From contig NZ_JAQQTE010000001.1 of assembly GCF_028561565.1 (NCBI RefSeq), forward strand, positions 553,717-617,716: a DNA stretch of 64,000 nucleotides, in the 5' to 3' direction. This document shows positions 8,145-16,507 of the stretch, one piece after another (positions within the stretch are counted from its first letter, which is position 1; every line of letters begins with the position of its first letter). The notes under the pieces are model-generated. The model had not been told where the DNA came from and did not search any database. It was given only the letters and a program-made list of their open reading frames with translations. Both the position numbers and the translations under genes were made by a program. Origin of the DNA: Gilvibacter sediminis (GTDB lineage: Bacteria; Bacteroidota; Bacteroidia; Flavobacteriales; Flavobacteriaceae).

Positions 8145-8606
8145 ATGAAGGTGAATAAAACAACATATCTTCTCTTAGTTGTAGTTCTTGGAATCTGGGG
8201 GTACTTTATCGTTTCGTTGGTGAGTGATCTTTCTGGTGATGACGCATTGGACACTTCTTCATTGAAGGGCGGCACTATTACAACCTATGAGTCAAAAGAG
8301 AAGGAGCGCTTTGAACTCATCGAGAATCCAAGAGATCCTTTTTTTGGAACAATGAATGAGGCACCAAAAAATACTTCTGCTGCTAAAACTCAGTCGACAT
8401 CTACAAAAGCCAATTGGCCATCAATCATCTATAAAGGAAAAGTGAGCGGTTCAAAAAATGCTACTAGATATATACTTGCAATAAACGGAAAGGAGTACCT
8501 AGTCACTAAAGGACAGGTAATCACAGACGTCACACTGATATCAGGGGATACCGAGGCGGTTAAGGTGCGATTCGAAGGGCAGACTAAGACGTTCGCAAAG
8601 CAGTGA
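8145..8606 (+). CDS. GspC/PilP-like secretin-linking protein
   Basis: 153 residues. One N-terminal membrane helix (about 8-28), a linker containing NPRDPFFG (about 62-69; the RDPF motif is characteristic of PilP), a Ser/Thr/Lys-rich spacer and a small beta domain (about 92-153: IIYKGKVSGS, YILAINGKEYLVTKGQ, VKVRFEGQTKTF) resembling the homology region of GspC/PilP. Such proteins span the periplasm and connect the inner-membrane platform to the secretin N domains. Its stop overlaps the next start by four bases. Confidence 0.8.
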   Translation: MKVNKTTYLLLVVVLGIWGYFIVSLVSDLSGDDALDTSSLKGGTITTYESKEKERFELIENPRDPFFGTMNEAPKNTSAAKTQSTSTKANWPSIIYKGKVSGSKNATRYILAINGKEYLVTKGQVITDVTLISGDTEAVKVRFEGQTKTFAKQ

Positions 8607-9820
8607 AATGGTTAATGCGCATACAAGCTTCCGCACTATATTTTGCACTTTTAGCAGCAACCTTAATAGCTCTACTTTTGAGTTCTTTTTTACTGCTGAG
8701 TAAAACCCAACGCATATTTCAAATTAAAAACCTTTCAATCCTCAACAGTTTGGAGGCCGTCACTCAAGGTCTTGACATGGCACTTTCAGGCACTAATTAT
8801 GATGCCTATAGTTATAACGATCGTAGTGTCAAAATTAAACAGGATGCTTGGGGCGGCTTCTTTTTATTCGAGGCTCAAGATACCACTGATAGCTTTGGGC
8901 TTCAAAAACAGGCCTTGACGGGTGGGATATTTAAAGAGCCAACTTCAATAGTGCTTAAGGATAATTTTCTTCCACTTGTAGTAGCTGGAGAGGCTCGCAT
9001 TGAAGGAACTGCACTCCTTCCCGAACGTGGCGTAGAGTCGGCCGCAATTGCGGGTAAGTATTATCTGGGTGAAAAGCTCATTTTTGGAAATTACCGAAAC
9101 GTTTCATCCATTAATTTTCCTCGTCTAGATCCTAAGTGGCTCTCCAAGACAGACTCACTTATCACTACAATTCCTGAGTCAGGCATTTCACTTTCAACTG
9201 AAATTAAAAAGACCTTTAGCGGTAGCGTGTCACATGTTTTCAGTACTGATCCTTTATGGATAGACCAGAACATAGGCGGGCAGGTTATTATTCAATCATC
9301 CTCCACGGTTAATATTACAAAACAAGCCAACCTTAGTGATGCCTTGATTATTGCTCCAAAAGTAATTATAGAAGATGGCGTTACGGCGAGGCTTCATGTT
9401 ATGGCAACGGACTCAATACTTGTTGGCAACCAAGTTGATCTTAAATATCCGTCATCGCTTGTATTGATTGATAAAAGTGGGGAAGAGATGACTGGAAACG
9501 TTAGCTTTATTGGTGAAGCCAAGTTTGGCGGGAATATTATCTACTACAACTCTGAGAGTAACGATGAAATCCTCAATACTAATATCGGTACAAATGAAAA
9601 TACAACAATTATTGGAAGCATTTATGCCAATGGCGCAGTGGAATTGCTGGGACAATTACAAGGAACATTGATTTGCTACTATACGGTGGCAAATCAAAAC
9701 AGTCAAAAATATCGCAACTATATTTTCAACGGACGCATTATCACTGAAAACCTCCCCAGAAAAATCGCTGGGCTCCCATTAGAGAATAACCCTCAAACAA
9801 TAGCTAAGTGGTTATATTAA
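8603..9820 (+). CDS. GspK/PilX-like minor subunit with beta-solenoid body
   Basis: 405 residues. The N-terminus RIQASALYFALLAATLIALLLSS has the long hydrophobic helix of a pseudopilin of the GspK/PilX type, but lacks the +5 Glu, as GspK does. The body (about 120-390) is a run of short repeating beta strands (IIIAPKVIIEDGVTARLHVM, SILVGNQVDL, GNVSFIGEAKFGGNI, TTIIGSIYANGAVELLG, QGTLICYY), like a parallel beta-helix or bactofilin-like fold, which is unlike canonical GspK. It may cap the pseudopilus or act as an adhesive tip. Overlaps the downstream pseudopilin by 13 bases. Confidence 0.6.
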   Translation: MKWLMRIQASALYFALLAATLIALLLSSFLLLSKTQRIFQIKNLSILNSLEAVTQGLDMALSGTNYDAYSYNDRSVKIKQDAWGGFFLFEAQDTTDSFGLQKQALTGGIFKEPTSIVLKDNFLPLVVAGEARIEGTALLPERGVESAAIAGKYYLGEKLIFGNYRNVSSINFPRLDPKWLSKTDSLITTIPESGISLSTEIKKTFSGSVSHVFSTDPLWIDQNIGGQVIIQSSSTVNITKQANLSDALIIAPKVIIEDGVTARLHVMATDSILVGNQVDLKYPSSLVLIDKSGEEMTGNVSFIGEAKFGGNIIYYNSESNDEILNTNIGTNENTTIIGSIYANGAVELLGQLQGTLICYYTVANQNSQKYRNYIFNGRIITENLPRKIAGLPLENNPQTIAKWLY

Positions 9821-10137
9821 AAAAGATAAGAGCAGCAACACTTATGGAAACGCTCACGGCAGTTTTAATTGTAGTCGTTGTGTTTTCCATTGCAAGCGCT
9901 TCGTTGCAAAACATCTATGGTGCTGAAGTAAAGAATAATGATGATCTGTTCAGAAATCGACTAAAGGAGCTAGCCTACTTAGCTAAGAACAATAAACTGT
10001 CCTACCCGTTTTTAGAAGACACAACAGCATGGAATATTTATCTGGAGAAAAATGAAGATGAAATAAAGCTTACTGCTCAATGGAAGAAGGGCAGATCAAC
10101 TATAACTCAAATCTGGCAGAATAATGATAAGATTTAA
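9808..10137 (+). CDS. Minor pseudopilin
   Basis: 109 residues from a GTG start that overlaps the preceding gene. Leader VILKKIRA followed by ATLMETLTAVLIVVVVFSIASA: mature Ala at +1 and Glu at +5 fit the type III prepilin signal. The short globular part has no recognised family. Its position between a GspK-like and another pseudopilin gene fits GspH/I/J-type minor subunits that initiate the pseudopilus. Overlaps the next gene by 14 bases. Confidence 0.78.
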   Translation: MVILKKIRAATLMETLTAVLIVVVVFSIASASLQNIYGAEVKNNDDLFRNRLKELAYLAKNNKLSYPFLEDTTAWNIYLEKNEDEIKLTAQWKKGRSTITQIWQNNDKI

Positions 10138-10594
10138 AAAGTTGCCCGCATATACCTTATCAGAAGTACTTGTGGTGCTTGCTCTGACAGCCATAGTTGC
10201 CGCTTTGAGTTTTAGCGCCCTTGGTTTTGTAAAAAGAAGTTTAGGTTTAATTGAGACTAATTATGAGTTTGCCAATGCTTATAGATCTCTTGAATTAGAG
10301 ATATCTAACGATTTTGCAAAGTCAGAATATATAAGTACTCGTGACAGCAACACCTTGGTTATTAGTAATCCAGTTGAAACCATTGAATATGAATTTGGAA
10401 ATGAATTCCTCATTAAAAACAAGGATACTCTCTACACTGGTCCAATCGATGTAGAGTTTTACAGAGTAGGAACTTCCACCCAAAAAGGGATAGTTGATGC
10501 CATGAAATTGATATTTTCAGTCAATGATAAAACTTCTTTATTCATAACTTCACTTAGTAGCAGTGAATCCAAACTAGCAGCCTTTGGAAATTGA
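10124..10594 (+). CDS. Minor pseudopilin
   Basis: 156 residues. Leader MIRFKKLPA then YTLSEVLVVLALTAIVAALSF: cleavage after Ala9 would leave Tyr at +1 and Glu at +5. The globular domain (about 45-156) alternates short strands (TLVISNPVETIEYEFGN, LFITSLSSS), as in GspI/GspJ minor pseudopilins. Aromatic Tyr at +1 instead of Phe is unusual but tolerated. Its end overlaps the GspF gene by 11 bases. Confidence 0.8.
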   Translation: MIRFKKLPAYTLSEVLVVLALTAIVAALSFSALGFVKRSLGLIETNYEFANAYRSLELEISNDFAKSEYISTRDSNTLVISNPVETIEYEFGNEFLIKNKDTLYTGPIDVEFYRVGTSTQKGIVDAMKLIFSVNDKTSLFITSLSSSESKLAAFGN

Positions 10595-11711
10595 ATTTGA
10601 AAATACAAGAACATCACGCAAGGAGCAACAAAATGGCATAGAACAAATTCTCAACAAAGAGATTAATTTGTTTGGTGGTAGTTTTAGCTCTAAAAAGAAA
10701 GAGTATTTCTACAGGGAACTCTCTATCCTTATGCAGTCTGGGGTAAGTCTCAAAGCCGCTCTTGAGATTATGCTGGAAAGCCAAGAAAAGAAGAAAGATA
10801 AAGCCTTTATTGAAAGACTTATTACCAAAGTAGTATCTGGGAAATTATTATCGGAAGCCATTGCAGATGAACCCGGTTTTAGTAGCTATGAACAACATGC
10901 CCTTAGAATAGCGGATAGGACAGGGCAGAAGGAAGTCATCACTTCAGATCTTTATCATTACTATTTAAATAAAAACAAACAACGTCGACAACTATATGGA
11001 TCTCTAACCTACCCGATTATCGTAATGCTCACAGCAATTGGAGTAACCTTTTTTATGCTCAAGTTTGTCGTGCCTACTTTTCAAGATACGTTCAGACAGA
11101 ACGAGGTTAATTTACCAGGAATTACAGAGTTTATAATAGGGATCTCAGAGTTCGTATCAACAAACGGTTGGATGCTATTTTTTGGTAGCCTATTAATTAT
11201 TTTGTTGTTTAGTTTAATTCGTAAAACAAATGCTTACAAACGCTTTATTGGAAAATTTGTACTGCGGGTTCCGCTCATTGGAAACCACATAAAACGAAGC
11301 TACATCGTGCAATTTACTCATGCAATGTCATTGCTCACTAAATCAAAAGTTCCTCTGGTGACAGCTCTTGGCTTAGTGAAAGAAATGATTGCATTTTATC
11401 CTCTGTCCAGCGCGCTCTCGAAAGTAGAATCGCAAATTATGAATGGTGAATTACTTCACAAAGCCTTTGGTAGAAATCCTTTCTTCGAAAAAAAGATGAT
11501 CGCCCTTTTAAAAGTTGCAGAAGAAACGAGTCAAACCGAATATATTTTCAATAAACTCTACGAACAATACAGAGATGATCTGGTTTATCAATCAAGACAA
11601 TTATCGAATATTCTTAATCCTGTCCTTACACTTCTGGTAGGATTTGTAGTAGGAATTATTCTATTAGCAATGTACCTACCAATGTTTCAATTGAGTAGTT
11701 TAATAGAATGA
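10584..11711 (+). CDS. GspF/PilC-type inner-membrane platform protein
   Basis: 375 residues. Two repeated GspF domains: the first (about 40-165) begins with FYRELSILMQSGVSLKAALEIM and leads into a membrane helix (YPIIVMLTAIGVTFFMLKFVVP), the second (about 225-370) has the matching FTHAMSLLTKSKVPLVTALGLV and a final hydrophobic helix (LTLLVGFVVGIILLAMYLPMFQL). The YP-(I/V) before the second helix and P-x-F after it are conserved in GspF/PilC. Organises the pseudopilus above the GspE ATPase. The likely start is TTG at 10584, overlapping the pseudopilin stop; no ATG is available upstream of the conserved domain. Last gene of the plus-strand secretion operon. Confidence 0.92.
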   Translation: MEIEFENTRTSRKEQQNGIEQILNKEINLFGGSFSSKKKEYFYRELSILMQSGVSLKAALEIMLESQEKKKDKAFIERLITKVVSGKLLSEAIADEPGFSSYEQHALRIADRTGQKEVITSDLYHYYLNKNKQRRQLYGSLTYPIIVMLTAIGVTFFMLKFVVPTFQDTFRQNEVNLPGITEFIIGISEFVSTNGWMLFFGSLLIILLFSLIRKTNAYKRFIGKFVLRVPLIGNHIKRSYIVQFTHAMSLLTKSKVPLVTALGLVKEMIAFYPLSSALSKVESQIMNGELLHKAFGRNPFFEKKMIALLKVAEETSQTEYIFNKLYEQYRDDLVYQSRQLSNILNPVLTLLVGFVVGIILLAMYLPMFQLSSLIE

Positions 11712-11879
11712 ATGTAAACCTCGTAAATTCGATTTAATGAATTAATGAAAATGTTCTTTTTACATAAAGTTGATCTTTTTAAATCAGAAATAGTATTTGT
11801 ATTTTCTGGTATAATTTGGATGTTTAACTCTAATCTGTTTTATTAGCTTTGGACTGATAATGGAATCTTAGAAGAAAGA

Positions 11880-12308
11880 ATGAAAAAGGAATTACTATTT
11901 AAAATTGAGTTAGCTGTTGAGCTGCTAACATCATACACAGGATTACTTACTCGAGAAAAAATCATTACTCTTTTTAAACAAAATGGCATAACTGATGATT
12001 TGGCTAAAAAGGTGTACATATTCTTACCAATAGTTTTCTGTAAAAATTTGCTTCCATCAATTGCCTTCCCGAAAACTTATATCGAACAAAAGCCAGATGG
12101 CAAGCAAATAAGGAAAAAATTTGACGAAAATGACATATATAAATTAATTGAAATCTCCGCAGATAGTTATTTTGCTAGAGAACCGGATGGCGAAATAGTT
12201 TTGAAAATAGCGAGCCTAAGTTCCGAATTTAAAGCTGTAAATGACCTTCTGAATAAAGGAGGCGAATTGGAAAGAATAAAACTTACTGAAACCATAATTA
12301 TATTTTAA
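11880..12308 (+). CDS. Hypothetical, candidate immunity protein for the RHS toxin
   Basis: 142 residues, cytosolic, no signal peptide, mostly helical with a short hydrophobic stretch (YIFLPIVFCKNLLPSIAFP). No family recognised. It is a lone gene between the secretion operon (168 bases upstream) and the convergent 3' end of the RHS toxin gene (108 bases downstream), and is AT-rich. Small orphan genes beside the toxin end of an rhs gene are usually cognate immunity genes; here the orientation is convergent rather than tandem, which is less usual. Immunity is therefore a position-based inference. Confidence 0.55.
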   Translation: MKKELLFKIELAVELLTSYTGLLTREKIITLFKQNGITDDLAKKVYIFLPIVFCKNLLPSIAFPKTYIEQKPDGKQIRKKFDENDIYKLIEISADSYFAREPDGEIVLKIASLSSEFKAVNDLLNKGGELERIKLTETIIIF

Positions 12309-12415
12309 TAACTGTTATTGTTTCTCTTGACAAGATTATTCTAAATCAATTTGTTATATATTTTGACACAGACAAGCAATTAGATAATAGAATAAATAGT
12401 GTTGAAATGTCTACT

Positions 12416-15400
12416 TTATCTTTCGAGATGCGAAAACACCGAGGTGCAATTTTCACATGGCGGGATAATTTCTCCAGTTCGAGGACGAATAGCATCGGTA
12501 AATTTCACTTGACTAGGCAGAGCATTAGGTCTTTTAAGAAGAACTTCGTTCGCCGCCCTAAACTCGCCACAACATCCAACAGTATTTCCAGAAGTGGTTT
12601 TATTCCCTATTCCTCCGAGATCGTCTGCAGCTTTTTGCAAAACAGGAGCGATTTCAGATGGTGGGCTTCCGCTAGTGGCAATTGAACTTACCCCATCTAG
12701 TTCAGCCCCTACAACTGTCGCCGGTGAACTACCCGTTGCTTGGAGATCATCCGCAATCGACGCGACCTCAGCTTGTAGTCTACCACTTGCGCCAGCACTT
12801 GCTGCATTGTCCGTAGAATTAATAATATTCTTGGCGACTTTATTAGATACACCACCAAAATTACCCGTAGAAAAGCCAACACCTTGTCCTCCCATGCTAC
12901 CTTGGATGGTATAAAGGTCTTTGGTAGTTTCAAAAGCTCCTCCTTCAGCATTTTGATATGCCTTGGAAACTGCTGTGACGGTGTTACTCATCATTTGGAT
13001 ATCATTTCTCAAAGGTTGAGTGAATTCGTTCATGGCGTTGCTCGTCCTTGTTGTTAAAGCACTACCCTGAGTTTGCCATGACTTTAACTTGTTATAAACT
13101 TTTATTAACCATTTAGGCGGATCTATACTTGCAATGGGCGCCATACCGTCTGGATCGATATAGAAAACTGGATTGTCAAAGGCAAAATTGTAAGGTGAGT
13201 GTCTTCTCATCTGATCGGCCAATGGGTCAATATTCATCCAACGCCCAATAGAAGGATCATAATTCCTCGCTGAAATGTCATACCAATTAATTCCAAGTTG
13301 GTTGTTGAACTCTTTGCCGCCAAACTTCCAATTTTGCGCGATGCTATTCCCTCCAGAAATAACATTATTGTAGCCTTTTTGTTCTAATCCGAAGGGGTAA
13401 TAATTCGATTCTTCAACTATTTCTGTAATAGCAACAGCACCGTCATTATTTGAGTCTGAATAACTTAAACGAATATTACCCAAATGATCTTTATACTGAA
13501 AGACATATTGATATTCTATTCCTCCTCCTAAAAGTGAGACAGGGTGAATATAGCCCTCGGGTTGATTTAAAAATTCCAGCGTTCCATCCGTATATTTGAA
13601 TCCACTTGAATACTCAGTGGTTAAATCTATCAAGTTTGATGAATCAATAACCCGTTTAGCTAGTTTTATTCCACTCGCACTGTAAGTATATATTATTGTT
13701 TCTTCTACTCCAGAACCTATATCGTTATTGTTAAATACTACTTTGGTGGGTAGGTTTAAATGATTGTATTCAATTGTTGTAATGCCTTTATTGGCATCAG
13801 TAATCAAATTTCCGTTAATGTCATAGGTAAAGTCATCTACTCCTCCAAAGACGGTGTGATCGTTTCCGTCGTTAAAGCCTTCTGAAGCCCCACTACCTGT
13901 TGCATTGTCAGCGACATTGATCAATCTATTGCCATCATATTGATAGACGAGCTCATCCCATCGTTTTCTTCCTGTCCCAACATTACCATTTCTAAACAAT
14001 CCTTGAATGTTACCAACCATATCGTAACTCACGCTCCACAGCCCGTAATCTTCGTTTGTATCAAGCGTTGGTCCACTAGAGCTGTTGGCTTTGGTTATTC
14101 TACTAAGATTGTCGTATGTATAAGTATAGCTGCGCTTTACATCATCATTTGATGTTTGCCAGATGGTCTGCGCTATATTTCCGTTGTACAGCGGTACAGC
14201 TCCTGCAGCAAGCCCCTCAATACCTGTATAGTTTATATTAAATGACCACAAGTCTGTATTGCTAAAATCACCAAGATCTTCAATGGGGTTAATCTCTTTC
14301 AACCAACCTCGAATGTTGTAAGTATAGTCTACTTCTTGGAGTACCTTGTCAATATTCGTAGCATAAAACTGAAGCCCTTCAATAGCAGCATCATGGGTAT
14401 AAAAACTAACATCTCCTATTAGTGGTGGGTTCACTCCTCCTGTAGGCTCTGTATGAACAACAATTCCGTTTTGTATGAATTTAATATCATCACCTTCTCG
14501 TTCTACAGCTAAGATGTCACCAATTTGATAATCCAGATATCCCGTAGGATAATTTGATCCGATCTTAACTCTGTATTTATGCTCACCGGACAGAGTCCTT
14601 ACGTGGAACGCATAGTCAATATCTCCAGGCCCATGAGTAGTATTAATATCGTTTAGTCCAATCATAAACACTCGAGCCGTATCCACAACCGTGAATTGTA
14701 AACCGCCGTCAATCATTATTTTTCCGATCGTCGCAATACCAGCATTCCATGCGTCGTTATTACCAGGGTCATCCTTTTCAATGCGTCCAGTTGCGCTTAC
14801 ATTAACACGGACTCCTCCCGTTAATCCACTGGCGAAAAGCTCGCCGCCGACCTTCTTTTTTATCAATTGACCCAGTTCATCATATGTATTATCAGCAATT
14901 AATTCTAAGCCCGATCCATTAAAATCCTGCAGATGTGTTAACAATCTATTGCGATGATCATAAGTATAATAATCCCAAGTTGATAAAGGTGAGTTACTTC
15001 CTTTGATGTGAACACTAAGTGAATATTCTGTATTTCCAATGAAGTCAAGTTTAGCTGAGAATTCATCAGTTGTATCGAGAAACTCATTTACTGAATAGGT
15101 GTAATGGTTTCTCCCTTTATCATCATAAGCCATCACCGTACTGATCCAATCTGAAGTGTTAAGCACCTTCGTTTTAGATATAGTCTGTAAGCCAGAAACG
15201 TCATTCGCAACGTTTTGAGAAAAGATATCTGTGGGTACAGAAAATCCAGTAGGTAGATCTACATAAGAATCATAGTAACTAATAGTCAATAGATCCATAT
15301 TAGTTTCGTCATTTGGAAAAACATTGTTTGTATAATACACGGAAGTTCCCCCAATACTTATGGCTGTCGATGAAGCTTCATTATAGACGCTTAATCCGCT

Positions 15401-16495
15401 CATGGCAGTAACTAATTCAAGGCGCGTTTGCACAGTATTATAGATTCCCGTATACGCGACACGTCCTAGATCATCGTATTTTGTAAATAGCCACTGATTA
15501 TTGGCCTTCAAATTCCCATCTTGAGTAAGGACAGGTCTATCAAGTGCATCGTATACGAGATATTCTCTTGCTTTTCCTGGGAGTTGTTTTTCTACAGGTC
15601 GATTACGATAATCATACTGGTATTGATAACAGTAGTTTGAAAGCTCTAAAGCACTAATACCATCAGACACATCAACAGATGGTGGAATTACGAAGCTTAA
15701 GTTTCCGTAAATATCGAAAACATAATGCGTGTCATGAGCGACTCCCTCATTATAAGTTCGTTTTAAAACTACGCGACCGTACTTATCAGTATACTGTACT
15801 GCCGTATTGTTATTACCACTTGAAGGATTCCAGTTTTCGTCCTTGGTAATAACTTTTGTTAAACTAGCAGCAGGGTAATATTGTCCGTTATCAACTAAAG
15901 TGGGGACATAATTGGCATCTAAACTGACTGAAAACAGGGGTACTTCATTCCCAGCGTTAGCGCTGTATTCCATTTTTACTGTATGGTCAGCATCTGAAGT
16001 TGGATCGAGCCTCCATGCTTCTCCTGGAGCACCTGTTTCCAATTCTCGGGACTGTGGTGATAACTCATATCTAACTTCTTGATATGGGTTGGGATCCGTC
16101 GTGTTTAAATCAGAGGGGTACTTCGTTAAATAGTAACTATCTAAATTAGAGATAACAATTCCATTATCACTCATATCTAGCGTGGTATTCGCTATAATTT
16201 GGTTTGGATCTGCGTATGGTAAATACTGTTTTGTCTGCCTGCCTAGATGATCATACTGCATCACAGTGATAATATCTTGATAGGACCCGCCACCATTATG
16301 GTCTATGGACTGGATAGGTCTACCTAAACCATCGACATAAGTGATAGTTTCTATTTTTCCAGCGTCTGGGGTAGTAGCTTGATTTCCGTTCGTAACAGCT
16401 ACATTATAATTGATACTGTGCACATAATTCTCAGTAGTTGTTTGTCCAATCAAAACAATTGGAAAAACCAATAAAAAATAAACTAGCTTTTTCAT
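12416..16495 (-). CDS. RHS-repeat protein with C-terminal YwqJ-like deaminase toxin
   Basis: 1359 residues. Signal peptide (about 1-18), a DUF6443-like N-terminal domain (YVDGLGRPIQSIDHNG, QYDHLGRQTKQYLPYA), many YD repeats, and the RHS core ending in SPYNFAFDNPVFYIDPDG near residue 1120, the autoproteolytic boundary in RHS proteins. The last about 235 residues form the variable tip, ending in CCGEFRAANEVLL and PPCENC. That C-x-E plus P-P-C-x-x-C zinc pattern is the deaminase-fold signature of YwqJ-type toxins, so the tip probably deaminates nucleic acid or a nucleotide. The shell would encapsulate the toxin until delivery. It follows a second RHS-type gene by 12 bases. Confidence 0.85.
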   Translation of the reverse strand: MKKLVYFLLVFPIVLIGQTTTENYVHSINYNVAVTNGNQATTPDAGKIETITYVDGLGRPIQSIDHNGGGSYQDIITVMQYDHLGRQTKQYLPYADPNQIIANTTLDMSDNGIVISNLDSYYLTKYPSDLNTTDPNPYQEVRYELSPQSRELETGAPGEAWRLDPTSDADHTVKMEYSANAGNEVPLFSVSLDANYVPTLVDNGQYYPAASLTKVITKDENWNPSSGNNNTAVQYTDKYGRVVLKRTYNEGVAHDTHYVFDIYGNLSFVIPPSVDVSDGISALELSNYCYQYQYDYRNRPVEKQLPGKAREYLVYDALDRPVLTQDGNLKANNQWLFTKYDDLGRVAYTGIYNTVQTRLELVTAMSGLSVYNEASSTAISIGGTSVYYTNNVFPNDETNMDLLTISYYDSYVDLPTGFSVPTDIFSQNVANDVSGLQTISKTKVLNTSDWISTVMAYDDKGRNHYTYSVNEFLDTTDEFSAKLDFIGNTEYSLSVHIKGSNSPLSTWDYYTYDHRNRLLTHLQDFNGSGLELIADNTYDELGQLIKKKVGGELFASGLTGGVRVNVSATGRIEKDDPGNNDAWNAGIATIGKIMIDGGLQFTVVDTARVFMIGLNDINTTHGPGDIDYAFHVRTLSGEHKYRVKIGSNYPTGYLDYQIGDILAVEREGDDIKFIQNGIVVHTEPTGGVNPPLIGDVSFYTHDAAIEGLQFYATNIDKVLQEVDYTYNIRGWLKEINPIEDLGDFSNTDLWSFNINYTGIEGLAAGAVPLYNGNIAQTIWQTSNDDVKRSYTYTYDNLSRITKANSSSGPTLDTNEDYGLWSVSYDMVGNIQGLFRNGNVGTGRKRWDELVYQYDGNRLINVADNATGSGASEGFNDGNDHTVFGGVDDFTYDINGNLITDANKGITTIEYNHLNLPTKVVFNNNDIGSGVEETIIYTYSASGIKLAKRVIDSSNLIDLTTEYSSGFKYTDGTLEFLNQPEGYIHPVSLLGGGIEYQYVFQYKDHLGNIRLSYSDSNNDGAVAITEIVEESNYYPFGLEQKGYNNVISGGNSIAQNWKFGGKEFNNQLGINWYDISARNYDPSIGRWMNIDPLADQMRRHSPYNFAFDNPVFYIDPDGMAPIASIDPPKWLIKVYNKLKSWQTQGSALTTRTSNAMNEFTQPLRNDIQMMSNTVTAVSKAYQNAEGGAFETTKDLYTIQGSMGGQGVGFSTGNFGGVSNKVAKNIINSTDNAASAGASGRLQAEVASIADDLQATGSSPATVVGAELDGVSSIATSGSPPSEIAPVLQKAADDLGGIGNKTTSGNTVGCCGEFRAANEVLLKRPNALPSQVKFTDAIRPRTGEIIPPCENCTSVFSHLER

Positions 16496-16507
16496 TTTTG
16501 TTTCGAT

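Noticed and set aside
9808-10594. Two pseudopilin frames as a frameshifted single gene
   Set aside because: Each has its own complete prepilin signal with Glu at +5, so they are separate overlapping genes.
12407-12914. Plus-strand frames antisense to the RHS toxin tip
   Set aside because: They are shadows of the RHS coding frame, with no start context or domain features.
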